A DNA stretch of 64,000 bases. Source: Siphonodentalium dalli (Eukaryota > Mollusca > Scaphopoda > Gadilida > Siphonodentaliidae). The notes beneath the pieces are model-generated. The model worked only from the letters and a program-made list of their open reading frames with translations. It searched no databases and was not told the DNA's origin. Every line of letters starts with the position of its first letter. Within the stretch, counting starts at the first letter, position 1. The DNA is taken from the NCBI GenBank assembly GCA_032622095.1, contig CP136064.1:264037863-264101862 (forward strand), in the 5' to 3' direction. Shown here in pieces: positions 42,978-55,515 of this stretch. The position numbers and the translations under genes are program-made.

Positions 42978-43229
42978 TTAAACTGAATGTACTTGTATTG
43001 TTCCATTGAAATTGTATAAACACTTAATCATGAAAAGTTGTTTTTCACACCCATTGCAACAATGTTTTTGGGATAATTTGTGAGTAAACACCTGCCTGCT
43101 CAGAAAATTTTGGTGGTAAGAAGTGGTAATAAAAACATGCCTGCTAGGTAATTTAGTAGGTAAAACGTAAATATAAAACCTGCCTGCCTGCCCATATTGA
43201 GAAAATAAAAGGCTGTTGGTCCACAAGTC

Positions 43230-43790
43230 CCCCGATTAAGGTGACTTTATTTGACTGGTGGCTTTTTTAGAACAATATTATTCTAGGGACAAAATTTGAA
43301 TCCAACTTGGCTTCCAATTGTCTATGTTAACTATTTCTGAATCCCGCAATGACTGACACAAATCTCATCACATTTATTCTCCAATTATAAGTCATTCCGA
43401 AAAATTTATCGGACATAGCACAGACTCCCCCCGGGCCCAGATTCTCAAATTATAAGTCAACTAGGACCATAACTGTGGAAAAATTAAGCTGCCCGAACCT
43501 AAATTCGAACTTCTGTTTTTCATATGAGTAATCCATATACCAAATTTGAAAAAACACAGATAACTAAGTGAAGCTATCACCTGGAACCCAAAATAATCTA
43601 CAAATTGTAAGTCCACAAGGACCATAACTCTGATAAAAATAGGCGGACCAGATCCAAATTTGAAGTTGACCTGTATTTTCATATGAGTATATTCATATAC
43701 AAAATTTGAAAATAATCAAATAACTTAAACTGAAGTTATAACCCTTCAGTGAAACCATCTGGGATGGACGGATAGATCCCCCTGCCAAAA
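43230..43790. repeat. Diverged copies of the dispersed ~120-bp unit
   Basis: 'aaggaccataactctgataa' and 'accaaatttgaaaaaacaca' motifs in two units, ending in 'gggatggacggatagatccc'. Non-coding. Confidence 0.6.
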
Positions 43791-43875
43791 CTCAGGAACA
43801 CCACTGATTTCAATAGTCCTGTGACACAGTGTCACAGAAACAGAAAATACCCTTTGTGTCACCTAAAGTGTGCAC

Positions 43876-44044
43876 CAAGCCTTGAAATAGGGTGTCTGTC
43901 ATTTGCAGAATGAGGTCCCCAGAGGGTGAATTTAGTGATGCTACCCCGCATAGCGGGCTAGCATCACCAAATACACCCTCTGGGAACCTCATTCTGCTGA
44001 GGTGTAAGCAGAATGAGGTCGCAGACACCCTATTTCAAGGCTTG
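43876..44044. mobile_element. CAAGCCTTGAAATAG MITE with one hairpin
   Basis: 169 bp flanked by a perfect 8-bp duplication, gtgtgcac (43868-43875, 44045-44052). A single fold-back unit. The right arm is shortened after 'gcagaatgaggt'. Confidence 0.9.
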
Positions 44045-44411
44045 GTGTGCACCCTCATTCTATCGTTCCGAGCAGACACTCGTGCTGTATCAACAGACCC
44101 ATTAACACAATCGTGTCATTCTGTGTATTTATATATTCTGTGTATGCACGATCTATGCAATATTATTTATTATAATTTCATTTGAGGATAATCAAGTGGC
44201 TCATCGTGTAGAATATAACACATTCACAGAAAATTCTAAATATAAATGATTATTATTTTTCGAAGTGTTTCTGGACAGGGGTCTTCGATTCATATTTATT
44301 ATTTTATACCCAGGAAACTAAAGAAATTTGTTATAGGGAGAGATAGACCATCTTTAAAGATGCGCTGTCCGAATCGAGGGTTGTCATATTATCCTGTTAC
44401 AATGGTATTTC

Positions 44412-44767
44412 CAAGCCTTGAAATAGCGTGTCTGTCATTTGCAGAATGAGGTCCCCAGAGGGTGAATTTAGTGATGCTACCTCGCATAGCGGGCTAGCAT
44501 CACCAAATTCACCCTCTGGGGACCTCATTCTGCTTATACCTCAGCAGAATGAGGTTCCCAGAGGGTGAATTTGGTGATGCTAGCCCACTATGCGGGGTAT
44601 CATCACTAAATTCACCCTCTGGGGACCTCATTCTGCTTACACCTCAGCAGAATGAGGTTCCCAGAGGGTAATTTGGTGATGCTAGCCCACTATGTGGGGT
44701 AGCATCACTAAATTCACCCTCTGGGGACCTCATTCTGCAAATGACAGGCACACTATTTCAAGGCTTG
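44412..44767. mobile_element. CAAGCCTTGAAATAG MITE with three hairpins
   Basis: 356 bp. Three fold-back units are separated by 'gcttatacctcagcagaatg' and 'gcttacacctcagcagaatg'. The ends are intact, but the flanks (ggtatttc / gtgagcaa) do not match, so it may be recombinant. Confidence 0.85.
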
Positions 44768-46984
44768 GTGAGCAAGTGTGGCTGGCAGATTCTCCTGGTT
44801 CAAACAAATTCCAAGCAAGTGTATGTAAACAAACATCTACTTACATATGTAATCAGCATGCATGGTGTTATCCCTCGTCTATTTTAATAATTAACACAGG
44901 ATGACTGATTCAGGAGTTTTATTTATTACATGCTTGTTCCTAGAAGTAGTGTTATTGCTGTTCCATATTTACAAATCCAGATGGAACATAAGTTCTATAG
45001 GCATCTCGTTGTCGTCAAATGACGTACATGTACATGATGTTCGTTCAACCATGAAACCGGAACTATAAAATAAAAGCATCATCACACATGACAAAACAAT
45101 CCCTGTATGTGGCTAAATAAACCTTGTATTAAGTCTGTAATGTTTAATGCGCAGATTCTAGGACAGGTGATGCCTAATAAATACAGAACGACATGTGTTT
45201 TAATGGGTCTGTTGATATGGCACTTGTGCCATTGTGGCAGGATAGAATCCTGCTAATTTTGTTTCTGGTGACAATTTCCATTGTCTTTTATTCCGAATAT
45301 CATTTCTGATCACTGATGCCATGGTGAACCTTGTGTGATCTCTCATAATCATATGAGAGTGTCCACCCATGTCTGTATATATTTCTATAAAGAGGGGTTT
45401 TGATGCATATAAAATAAATAGATTGCAAAAACCAAAATTTAGTTGCGCTGAGATTTGAAAGATGGCTTCCTTGACTCAAATCGAATGATTTTTATTCCCA
45501 AAGCCGAAGAAAAAGTAATTTTGGGGCGCAAAAGCAGACAGCAGATCTTTAAAATCTCAAATAAATTTACCATTGCGACTTATATCCAGTATAAACTGTG
45601 GTATTGTTTGAGTTAACCCATTCATGAATATGGATAAATGTATAATTCCATAGTGATACAGCACTAAAAATGTCATGTTCCATGAGGCAAGAACAATTTA
45701 TGAGAAAAAATATAACACATCAGATGTATTTAATAAATTAGTAAGGAGTTAGATAAACATAGGATAATTTTTAAGTCAATATACTATGGATTTTCCCATT
45801 CAGTTTAAAGTGTACATCAGAATGGTATATTATTGATTTGCAGAGAGGTACAGGTAAAATAAGCAGAGACAGAAAAAATAACATTACAGAAAGAGTTCTA
45901 TTTATTGAGGAAAATATTTAGATAATAAGTTTAAAAAAATGACCTATGGTTGTTACTACTCATCAATGATGCTTTAGTATAGAAAGGGTTAATAAGATCC
46001 AACCATCCATGCCTGAGATATCGGTCAGGACAGATAAAAAAAAATCAAATTACTGGCACTGGACAACAATATTCTCTTGCCAATATATTTGCCAAATTAA
46101 ATTATTTTTTGCCAAATTCGAAAAGAATGTGTGAAAATTCTCATTTGAAGATAAACTGCATTATAGACACAAAATAAATGCTTTCGACAAGTTAACATTA
46201 TTAATATATATCAAAGTAGCAATATTGCAAGTCTGTCATAAAAGCATACATATCGCTTTTGCAGACAATGAGCACCTAATTAATCCGTTGCTACTAACAT
46301 TTGACTGATAAACCTATCGTCTTATAATCATTGGTCATAAAACACCGACAATCATAGATAAGTGGAATACAATTTCACCATTATTATTCATTGTTATAAT
46401 ATGACTGCACACATGACTTTCATGATCTGATCAGACAGGATTTACTGAAAAACAGTTTTATCATTTATACATTACATTTTTCTATTTCATGCAAGGTGAC
46501 ATACATAGGTTTTCTTGAGAAATGAATAGCCGGTTATCAACAAGTTACTAATACCAGTATCAATACAAACTTTACAGAACATCACTTTTTTCTGACTCTC
46601 ATGTTTTAACCATTTGCAGTTGATTAACAAACCATACATCTTGGACGTCAGGTATGTGAATTGTGTAGGTTAGTTAGTGAATTTCAAGGGTGCTTAAACA
46701 AATTTTTTTTTAAACAATTTGTCAAATGAATTTTTTTTTGGCCAAATTATTTTTTACCTTTGGCATGTGGCAAACTGAATACTGATAGAGAATCCAAATT
46801 TTCAGATGAAGTGAAAATTATAACCCTAGAATAGAAAATGTGAATGTCATTTGTCTCTATTCTCATTAGAATCTAATGAACACATGGCTGAGACATCTGC
46901 AGACGGACATATACCATTTTTATCTGTTTGCTTTGTCAACAAAAAAACAGTTTGTGTTCAACATGATGAACTTGCTGTCTTCAA
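44768..46984. other. Intergenic, mostly unique
   Basis: 2.2 kb of AT-rich DNA without gene or clear repeat. 45770-45860 ('ggattttcccattcagttta', 'aaagtgtacatcagaatggt') recurs diverged at 53835-53900, so it holds part of an old dispersed repeat. Confidence 0.5.
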
Positions 46985-47113
46985 ATAAGGATTAACTGTC
47001 ATGTGGACTGTTTTTATGGAGATGTAACCCGAAGGGTTTTACATACAAGTTATGTCCACTTACCTCACCGTTACATCTCCATAAAAATAGTCCACATGAC
47101 AGTTAATCCTTAT
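46985..47113. mobile_element. Small fold-back MITE (ATAAGGATTAACTG)
   Basis: Complementary arms of about 45 bp beginning ataaggattaactgtcatgt and ending acatgacagttaatccttat, with a ~40-bp centre. The family is not seen elsewhere in the window. Target duplication is unclear (possibly TA). Confidence 0.75.
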
Positions 47114-47516
47114 ATTTATATACATTTAGCGAAAAAGCCACTTTTGTAAATATATTTAAATCGAAAAGTGTATCGTGACAAGATCAGCCCAAAATACCCA
47201 ATAGCACCCTTGGCAAAAGTTAATAGGAACAATTTCTCTTCATGTTGAAACCCGATGATGTATTAAGTCAATCCTGCGCGAGTCAAAATGCGCCCAAAGC
47301 ATTACGCGTTCGTCTTTCCAAACCTAATGACGTATCGATGGTGTTATTAGCTTGGTGTTATGAGGCGTTGTGCATTCACCGAGAAATAACTGCAACTAGC
47401 CACGTGGGCGCCGACCAATCAGAATGCTGGATTTAGTGATGACAACACTTAGTGTGTAAATATAACATGATAAGCTAATGCTGCAAAAACCAATATACAT
47501 GTATTCTTAATCCTTT
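47114..47516. other. Intergenic spacer
   Basis: Slightly GC-richer around 47240-47440. One 64-codon ORF without protein character; not called as a gene. Confidence 0.4.
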
Positions 47517-47520
47517 CATG

Positions 47521-47752
47521 ACTGGAGCTTCCTGAAATTTTGCAAAAACCCTATATATTTGAGTCTCCCATAGGGAGCCTCGCATATATAAGATAAAACA
47601 TTGACCTAATAATATTACCTTGACTTTGTAAGTCACTGCATTCTCATATATATATATGCAAGCCTCCCTATTGGAGATTCACATTTATCTAACAGAATGC
47701 ACTGGCACAGGATCTTTAATGCTGCACCATCGCAGCTCCCATCATGAAAGGG
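47521..47752 (-). mobile_element. TTAA-type hairpin MITE, CATGACGGGAGC type, reverse orientation
   Basis: TTAA on both sides (47517-47520, 47753-47756). Reads reversed: right end CAGCTCCCATCATGAAAGGG. The hairpins are eroded. Confidence 0.82.
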
Positions 47753-47756
47753 TTAA

Positions 47757-48113
47757 TAATGTGGCAAAGTCAATCTGTATTTCAGTGACTTATTTTAAAC
47801 TAAAACAAACATAGTTAAATATTAAAATAAAATATTACGAAATGGAATGCGATTAATTCACAAAAGCAATAACCCCAAAAATCATTATTACCAATTAGGC
47901 CATGCAAAGCCTTTTCCCGTTTCTCAGGCCCATGTACATGGCCACGAAACTGTCTGAAATTTTTTTAATTCACTTTTAATATATGTGGAGGAAACTTTCA
48001 ATTGTGAAACGTTTTTTTCTATACAAATATATGAGGAAGGGAAATAAACAGACCTGTTTCCAAGTTAAAATTTTCAATTAATTACTGTAATTGGTAACTA
48101 TTTTAAGCATGCC
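47757..48113. other. Intergenic spacer
   Basis: AT-rich; nothing recognised. Confidence 0.5.
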
Positions 48114-48117
48114 ATAA

Positions 48118-48370
48118 CCCGTTCATGACGGGAGCTGAGCTGGTGCAGCATTAAAGATCCTGAGCCAGTGCATTCTCTTATATATGAGAGTCTCCCATAA
48201 GGAGCTTTGCATATATAAGAGAATGCACTGACTTATACAAGGTCAGGGTAAATATTAGGCCAATGTATTCTCTTATATATGCGAGACTCCCTATGGGAGA
48301 CTCTCATACATAAGAGAATGCATTGGCATAGGATGTTCGCAAAATTTCAGGAAGCTCCAACAATGGAAGG
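48118..48370 (+). mobile_element. TTAA-type hairpin MITE, CATGACGGGAGC type
   Basis: Left site ATAA (mutated), right TTAA. Ends CCCGTTCATGACGGGAGC and GCTCCAACAATGGAAGG. Two well-kept hairpins (48168-48235, 48258-48330). Confidence 0.82.
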
Positions 48371-50035
48371 TTAAAATGTAATGAAAGGCAGCTGCAATCT
48401 CAGTAGATAATGTGTGATTTTGGATGAAATAAATCACATGGAATCTATCAATCGACTGTTCACGGACATCTGTTGGGGAAATAGTGAACACGGGCAACTG
48501 AAATTAGACCCGAAGCTACCAATGCGGAGGTGGAATGCTTCACTGGCATGTGCTCCAGAACTAAACTAAAGGTGTGACTGTCCCAATTGGAGTAAGGATC
48601 CCCCGTGTTTTTAAAACACTAAGATGTTTCACATGTCAGTAAACATTAAGTTAAAATAATAGAATAACAGATTCCCATTGCAGGTGCACAATTAATCAAA
48701 AATGACTGAGAAAAACTCCAGACAAAGCTTGTCGATGGACGGTGGATGGATGGACGACCCTGCATTCCAGATTGTAGCAAGGATAAAATGGCAAAGTAGT
48801 CGGAGGGTTTTTCATGTCAATCAGTTATAAAAATATAGGTGACCATGTATTCAGCAGACATATGATCTGGTGACAGGTTAGATATCAACAGTAAAAAACT
48901 TACAGTTAACTTAGGATATAGTTAAAATGAGAGATCGTCTTCACCGCAAATAATTGGTAAGACATTATTACTGAGATAAAATGAAAATAAGTCAAGAAGG
49001 CCAATAACTCCACCAAAATAAGTCTGACCAACATTAAAATCCCATGTGCACAGGTTTCCATGGTGGTTAAAGTCTGTGAAAAGTTTAACAAAAACAAATT
49101 CATAAACATCTGAGAAAAACTACGACAAAATTGTGTCGACGATTGAAAATATTCTAAGTCAAGAAGGCCAATAACTCTGCGAAAATAATCTGACCAACAT
49201 TAAAATCGCAGGAGCACAGGTACCCATGGTGGTTGATGTCTGTGCCAAGTTTCACGGAAATTGATTACAAAACAATTGTGAAAAACTCCGGACATATTTG
49301 TGTCCATGGACCGACGAACAACGGATGGACGGTTAAGCTGATTCCAGTATACCCCCCCCCCTTTGTTGCGGGGGGGGGGGGGGGGGGGGGTATAAAAATA
49401 ATATACAAATCATGTGCATATGCTTTGCAATATGTTTTTGGTCAGAAATTCAAAATTGACTTTGCATGGCCGTACAAAATAATCTATGAACACAATTGAG
49501 AGAGAAGTTGAGCAAGCAGCAAAGTATTACCTAGATCTAATAGAGTTAAGTCCCTGTTTCTCTGTCAAAATTCCTCAATGGCAAGCCTGAAAATAGTGTG
49601 CCTGCCTGTCACAAAAACAATTTACGTTTGGAAGATAATGCTGAGCCAGTGTGAGGCTTTCTACCTTGCTAGATTTGTAAAAGTTCACCGAAATTGAGAA
49701 TCACAAACAACCTCACTGTACTATATAATGTTGTGGAAGTTGCTGTATGCAAGCCATGTAAATAATGTCATGTGACTCTCTTAATAAATACCGGTAGGTT
49801 CAGACGACAAACATCCATATACCAAATTTCTTTATATAGAGAGTAATCAATTGGTTTTGATGATTACATGACATAATTCATGTGGAGAAAGTCTGGCGAG
49901 GCCCAACTACCCAAGTGAATCGTGTCACGAAATCATCAAAACCGATTGATTATTCTGTTTATCACACATTTTTCCAACGTTAAAATTGTTGCCGGATTTC
50001 TAAAAGTTCATAAAATTTGACTGAGAATCATGAAC
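48371..50035. other. Intergenic downstream of SLC12A9, with a dispersed repeat
   Basis: 48690-49340 carries three diverged units of 'aagtcaagaaggccaataac', 'accaacattaaaatc' and 'gtgaaaaactccggacatat', each ending in a 'ggatggacgg' motif, a common invertebrate repeat style. A C10 run at 49353 and a G24 run at 49366-49390 face each other. A pair 'aatcaattggttttgatgat' / 'atcatcaaaaccgattgatt' (49846, 49931) forms a further fold-back. Confidence 0.55.
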
Positions 50036-50039
50036 TTAA

Positions 50040-50433
50040 CCCTTTACCCAACAGAAGGGCCCTGTGCCAATGCATTCTCTTATATATGCGAGTCGACCAT
50101 AGGTCGCCTCGCATATATAAGAGAATGCATTGGCTTAACACATATTAAAAATGATAAAATTGTTAAAGAATGTAAGAAAAAATGGTAAAAAGTGTTAAAA
50201 AAAGATTTTTTTTAGGCCAATGCATTCTCTTATATATGTGAGGCGACCTATGGTCGACTCGCATATATAAGAGAATGCATTGGCACAGGGCATAACTGTA
50301 ACCATCACAATGTGGTCAATGAGCCGGTTCCAATGATATCCATATTTGTATGGTTCTATTGAGACAGACCGAAGATATTTTAGGCTGTTGAAGCTTTATT
50401 TGGCCGGTTTTGGCCGGTTTGTTGGGTAAAGGG
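50040..50433. mobile_element. TTAA-type hairpin MITE, ACCCAAC type, in the SLC12A9 3' UTR
   Basis: TTAA at 50036-50039 and 50434-50437. Ends CCCTTTACCCAAC and GTTGGGTAAAGGG. Two hairpins (50068-50134, 50215-50288). On the minus strand its edge is 19 bp after the transporter stop codon, so the mRNA 3' UTR would contain both hairpins. Confidence 0.9.
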
Positions 50434-50452
50434 TTAACTCTTCTAATATGCC

Positions 50453-51791
50453 TTACAATGTTGTGGATGTTACTGGATGCAAGCCATGTACCAATACAGT
50501 CGGTGGTAAACCTTTAGTAAGTAAGTCAAGCTTCTTTATATAGTCACCTGAAGCCACACCGCTAATAGGCTTCGGTAAGTACAGGAACGAGACTGCTGTT
50601 TGGCCGGAGTGACCTAGAATCAACTGATTTATAGAATATATGTACTCGTCCGTCATATCCTGGTAGTCCTGCATCTGTATCGATTCCTCCGTGGACTCGG
50701 TAAACGAGGTCATTAGTGACTCCGAAACAAGATGCTTCATGCTAACTATCTCAATTTTCGCTAAAATTCGCAACTGTCGAAGAAATTCCGATAACTTTGT
50801 CTCCGTGGCATGAATGTCTTCTGCTTTTGATATACACAGAAACACTCTTAAAATTGTATTAGATTTCCAGCCGCTCACCATATTAATAATACAGGCAAGC
50901 TGTAGCATAAATAAACAGTTATTGTCAAAATAAATGGACGTCTCTGGACGGAAGAAATTTGTTGGCCATACGTCGATGTAGTAGGGCATTTTTGCCTGCA
51001 GTATCCCTGCTTTATCCAACTGGTTGAAATGCTGACATATACAGACGTTCTTCTTTAGCTTCAGCGTATCTTTAATCATGTTGACATATTCATCGATGTC
51101 AACAGTTTTGTCAAGTTCTCCACGAACTTTTGGCCAATGGGACTCAACCTTGTCATAGCTCGATGTTTCTATAGCTCCGAAGAACTTCTTGTTTTTCGTT
51201 TTTGTTTTGACTAGAGAATCGGACGGTAGTGTGCTGTCATAGAAACCGAAGCATACAGTGTTAACCTTCATTCCACCAAGGCCAGATATTCTTATCAAAT
51301 GATGCAGACCATTTCTTACAGTGTCAGCAAGAGTTACTTCAGTGAACGCTTTCACTTTTAGATGGTCGACTAAACTAGCCCAAAATTTATTCTCCTCGAT
51401 AACTGGATCGGTTTCGTAGTTACTCAAGTCACCCAACTTCACGTGCCCCAGTACAAATAAACCACTCTTCTTGATGTCGTTGATGAACTCGATGAGTTCG
51501 CAGCATTGTCGTGGGTGAGCAACCATGAGAAGTATTTGAGGTCGCCAGTATTTAACGTGGGATTTCCGTGCATCAAGCATTAGCAGGTATTTTCGCACCT
51601 GGTGGAAGATGAGGGCTTGACTGATAGAGCCCCAGGTCGATGGAAGCGATCGGAAGTGGAGCACCATTGTAAGGATAAGAAGGAAGATAACAGCTACTGA
51701 CGTGTAGATGGCGCTGATCAGGAAACACATGACTATACAGCCAACCAGAGCCAGCATACAGGTGTGCCAAGTGAAGTACTTGAATGTTGGT
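50453..51791 (-). CDS. SLC12A9: SLC12A9-like cation-chloride cotransporter, terminal exon
   Basis: Large last exon: acceptor ctattccag before 51791, stop TAA at 50453-50455, 446 codons including the stop. It encodes the last two membrane spans (HTCMLALVGCIVMCFLISAI; YTSVAVIFLLILTMVL) and the whole cytoplasmic C-terminus of an SLC12-family carrier. Recognisable blocks: WGSISQALIFHQVRKYLLML, YWRPQILLMVAHPRQCCELI, VLVHGLHPVTSTTL at the end, all as I know them in SLC12A9. That protein is a divergent cation-chloride cotransporter family member, often placed on internal membranes; its substrates are debated. The exon joins 56764-56888 in phase 2, rebuilding the Arg of NFRPTFKYF. No defect is visible. 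About 605 residues (roughly TM7 to the end) are in the window, and the N-terminal half lies to the right. Confidence 0.93.
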
Positions 51792-51837
51792 CTGGAATAG
51801 AATGGTAAAATTTTACAAATAGGAGCCTTCAACCCTT

Positions 51838-52155
51838 CCTGTACAAAATACTCATTGATGAGTAGTACTAAATACTCATTGACGAGTAGTACTAAATACT
51901 CACTGATGAGTAGTACTAAATACTCACTGATGAGTAGTACTAAATACTCATTGACGAGTAGTACTAAATACTCACTGACGAGTAGTACTTAATACTCACT
52001 GATGAGTAGTACTAAATACTCATTGACGAGTAGTACTAAATACTCACTGACGAGTAGTACTAAATACTCATTGATGAGTGGTACTAAATACTCATTGACG
52101 AATAGTACTAAATACTCATTGACGAGTAGTACTAAATACTCATTGACGAGTAGTT
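51838..52155. repeat. 24-bp self-complementary minisatellite
   Basis: About 13 units of tactcattgacgagtagtactaaa (g/t variants). Each unit contains TACTC..GAGTA, so it can fold on itself. It lies 46 bp upstream of the last SLC12A9 exon (minus strand), close to where the branch point should be. Confidence 0.92.
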
Positions 52156-52259
52156 TCCTTATGAAATTTTCAGATAATAAGGCAAATAAAAGGTCGCAGA
52201 CCACATGTCCCCCGACTCGAGTGGTAAACTTCATGATTGGATTTGTTAGAAGGATACTA

Positions 52260-52935
52260 TTTGCAACAATGTTATACAGTATATAGATGTTGCAAACCAC
52301 CAACATGTTAGGAACAATATCCCAGAGTTTGTTTAAAATCTCTACATTTAAAACTGTAGGAGGAGTTGATTACACCATGAAGGTACCCAATCTCATCCAA
52401 AACCCCCCAAAAATATGGAAAATATGATATTTTTGATTAGCTATATAGATGTTGCAAATCACCAACATGTTAGGAACAATATCCCAGAATTTAAAATCTC
52501 TACATTTAAAACTGTAGGAGGAGTTGATTACACCTTGAAGGTACCCAATCTCATCCAAAAGGCAAAAATGTTCCAAATTTTCTAAGTCAAAAACCCCCCG
52601 AAAATATGGAAAAAATGATATTTGTTATTAGCTATATAGATGTTGCAAATCACCAACATGTTAGGAGCAATATCCCAGAGTTTCAAATCTCTACATTTAA
52701 AACTGTAGGAGGAGTTGATTACACCATGAAGGTACCCAATCGCATCCAAAAGGCAAAAATGTTCCAAATTTTCTAAGTCGAAAACCCCCCAAAAAATATG
52801 GAAAACATTATATTTTTGATTAGCTATATAGATGTTGCAAATCACCAACATGTTAGGAACAATATCCCAGAGTTTCAAATCTCTACGTTTAAAACTGTAG
52901 GAGGAGTTGATTACACCATGAAGGTACCCAATCTC
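52260..52935. repeat. ~190-bp tandem repeat, four units
   Basis: Units start at 'atagatgttgcaaatcacca' (52266, 52448, 52637, 52829), with 'ggaggagttgattacaccat' and 'gaaggtacccaatct'. The last runs into 'ggacgcacggacgcacggac' and 'agtcctccgacggaaacgtc', a common tail of dispersed invertebrate repeats. Confidence 0.9.
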
Positions 52936-54560
52936 GGACGCACGGACGCACGGACAGACGCACGGTACGACGCACGGACGGACGGACGAGGGTCATTTCT
53001 ATAGTCCTCCGACGGAAACGTCAGGGGACAAAAAAATGGCCTGCATTGGACCATTTTATTCCGTTTTTGGATTCTCAAGTAGTTGTAAACCGGTAACATG
53101 AAAATAGTAAACTGTCACATGGAAATTAGTTATGTTTCATTATCGAATAGGAGCTAAATACAATGTTGTATGTGTGGGTATTCAACAAAAGACCATAGGT
53201 AACGATAACTATCAGGTATATTGTCACCACAGGCTGTCAAAACTCCCAAATTTATTGGTCAAATGTGTTGATATATTTCACTAAAAGTAACAGCAAGAAG
53301 TTAAATATTGAATAAATCGTCCAACAACCTGACCTTGGTGACCTTTACATATTAAGTAAGTAACTCTGAGTTTTGCCCCTTGCTATACTATTATGATCGA
53401 AGATTATAAAAACCGGAGCAGTTTGACAAGCAGTTTACGTGTATATGGCCATGTTTATGATGGTTATTTGAAGTTTTATTGTCTATCATCCATAGCGGTA
53501 CATATACAGTCTCTAATTAGTCAGCGGAATATGTGAATCAAGACTTTCTATGATAGTTTGGAAGATCAGTTTATCTTTTCGTTTCGACTGTATTTACGTT
53601 CCGTATTTTTATATGAATCAGGTATGTAGTTCTGCGTTCTTCGTGCCGATATTAAAAATATTAATATCAATATATATATCATGTACGGGTAGTCATAATT
53701 TGTCATTCTTTATATAGGTTTAATTAGTTTATATCAATTACAAAGTTCTCCCTACATTTTCTGGACCTGGGAAATTATAATAACCCATGCTTACTATGGG
53801 CAGAACAAAATTGAAAAAATAAAAATAAAACTAAATGGATTCTCCCAGTCAGTTAAAAAGTGTACATTGGAATGGTCTATTATTGATTTGCAGGTATGTA
53901 CAGGTAGTTAAGATAAGCAGATAAGTATAAACACAGAAAGAGTCCTATTTTTTTAGGTAAATAGATACTGGAGGTCTGGACTCCTGAATACATATTTAAA
54001 AATAATTAAATGTCTGTTTTTTACAGGAAATTAAACAGAACAACGGCTACGCTGGGCGTGCAATATACGCCCTCTCTTGGGTCGGCGGAAACTGGTAAAA
54101 AAGGGGCATAACTCTGCCAAAAATGGTCGGACAGAACCCAAGTTCGAACTTGACCTGTGTTTTGGTGGGAGAAAGTAATATACCAAATTTGGATTCATTC
54201 CGATAAACTATACTAAAGTTATCATCCGGACAACAAATTTCAAGGATTTTCTAAGTCAAAAAACGTTAAATAAGGGGCATAACTCCGGTGAAAATTCGAA
54301 CTTGAACTTACTTTTCGGCTAATAAACCCACATACCAAATTTTATTAAATTTGGTTCACTCTAACTAAAGTTATCATCCGGACAACAGGTTAACGCCCGC
54401 CCAGACGGACAGACCAATACTATAATACGGCCTTTTTTTTAAAAGGGCGTATAAAAACTGTAGGAAAAGAAAAAATTGTTGTTTATAAAAAAAAAATATA
54501 TATATAGATGATTCAAGAATTTACTGATACTTTTATTGCACAAAACCTTCAATTTTGTGT
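52936..54560. other. SLC12A9 intron, mostly unique
   Basis: AT-rich intron. 54090-54430 is a further copy of the dispersed 'ggggcataactctgcc' / 'gttcgaacttgacctg' unit. 53835-53900 matches 45770-45860. Confidence 0.55.
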
Positions 54561-54564
54561 ACCA

Positions 54565-55128
54565 GTTGTGATCATTCACCACAATCTATATTCCAATGAC
54601 CAACAATCCTCGTGATCATTCACCACAATCTATATTCCAATGACCGTCAATCCTCGTGATCATTCACCACAATCTATATTCCAATGACCCAATCCTCATG
54701 ATCATTCACCACAATCTATATTCCAATGACCAACAATCCTCATGATCATTCACCACAATCTATATTCCAATGACCGTCAATCCTCGTGATCATTCACCAC
54801 AATCTATATTCCAATGACCCAATCCTCATGATCATTCACCACAATCTATATTCCAATGACCCAATCCTCATGATCATTCACCACAATCTATATTCCAATG
54901 ACCGTCAATCCTCATGATCATTCACCACAATCTATATTCCAATGACCGTCAATCCTCATGATCATTCACCACAATCTATATTCCAATGACCAACAATCCT
55001 CGTGATCATTCACCACAATCTATATTCCAATGACCGTCAATCCTCATGATCATTCACCACAATCTATATTCCAATGACCCAATCCTCATGATCATTCATC
55101 GCAATCCAATGACCGTCAATCCTCGAAG
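54565..55128. repeat. 41-44-bp minisatellite, 13 units with A-B-C order
   Basis: Unit atcattcaccacaatctata + ttccaatgac + a variable joint. Joint types are caacaatcct (A), cgtcaatcct (B) and cccaatcct (C), in the order A B C A B C C B B A B C. The last unit is degenerate. Arms are identical, with no unique spacers as in CRISPR. Confidence 0.93.
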
Positions 55129-55507
55129 TAAGAGAACAGGGCCAAGAACCTGCGTCACAAATCAAGTCTCTAACCCAAAGCAGTTGTGATTTTAAATTTG
55201 TTTAAATCAAATATAAATGTTTCTCTGATGGGACAAACTAGTATAAGCTGTGGAAATTCACAATTTACAAATTAAAAAATCAGTAATTGTTGAAAACTCT
55301 TATTTATAACTGAAATTTACAAGGAAAATAGGTATTGATTATGCCCTAATTTTTAACATCAAACGCACCTCAACATACAATATATGTTCGTAAAATGCAC
55401 ATAATTCCTTTCACTTGTAATTACAATAACTCCTGCAACAAATATCTAGCTCATCCACTGCATGAACGTCTGAAGCGATGGTTTATAGATTAAATTAGTG
55501 ACGCAGG
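55129..55507. other. SLC12A9 intron spacer
   Basis: AT-rich. 'cctgcgtcacaaatcaagtc' near 55149 faces 'gtgacgcaggttcctgacca' at 55498, a loose inverted pair around the spacer. Otherwise nothing. Confidence 0.4.
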
Positions 55508-55515
55508 TTCCTGAC

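Noticed and set aside
51989-52306. ORF with LVNEYLVL repeats
   Set aside because: It simply reads the 24-bp minisatellite, whose unit length is a multiple of three.
54565-55128. Regular array resembling a CRISPR
   Set aside because: Units are contiguous with only three joint variants, there are no unique spacers or cas genes, and the context is a eukaryotic intron.
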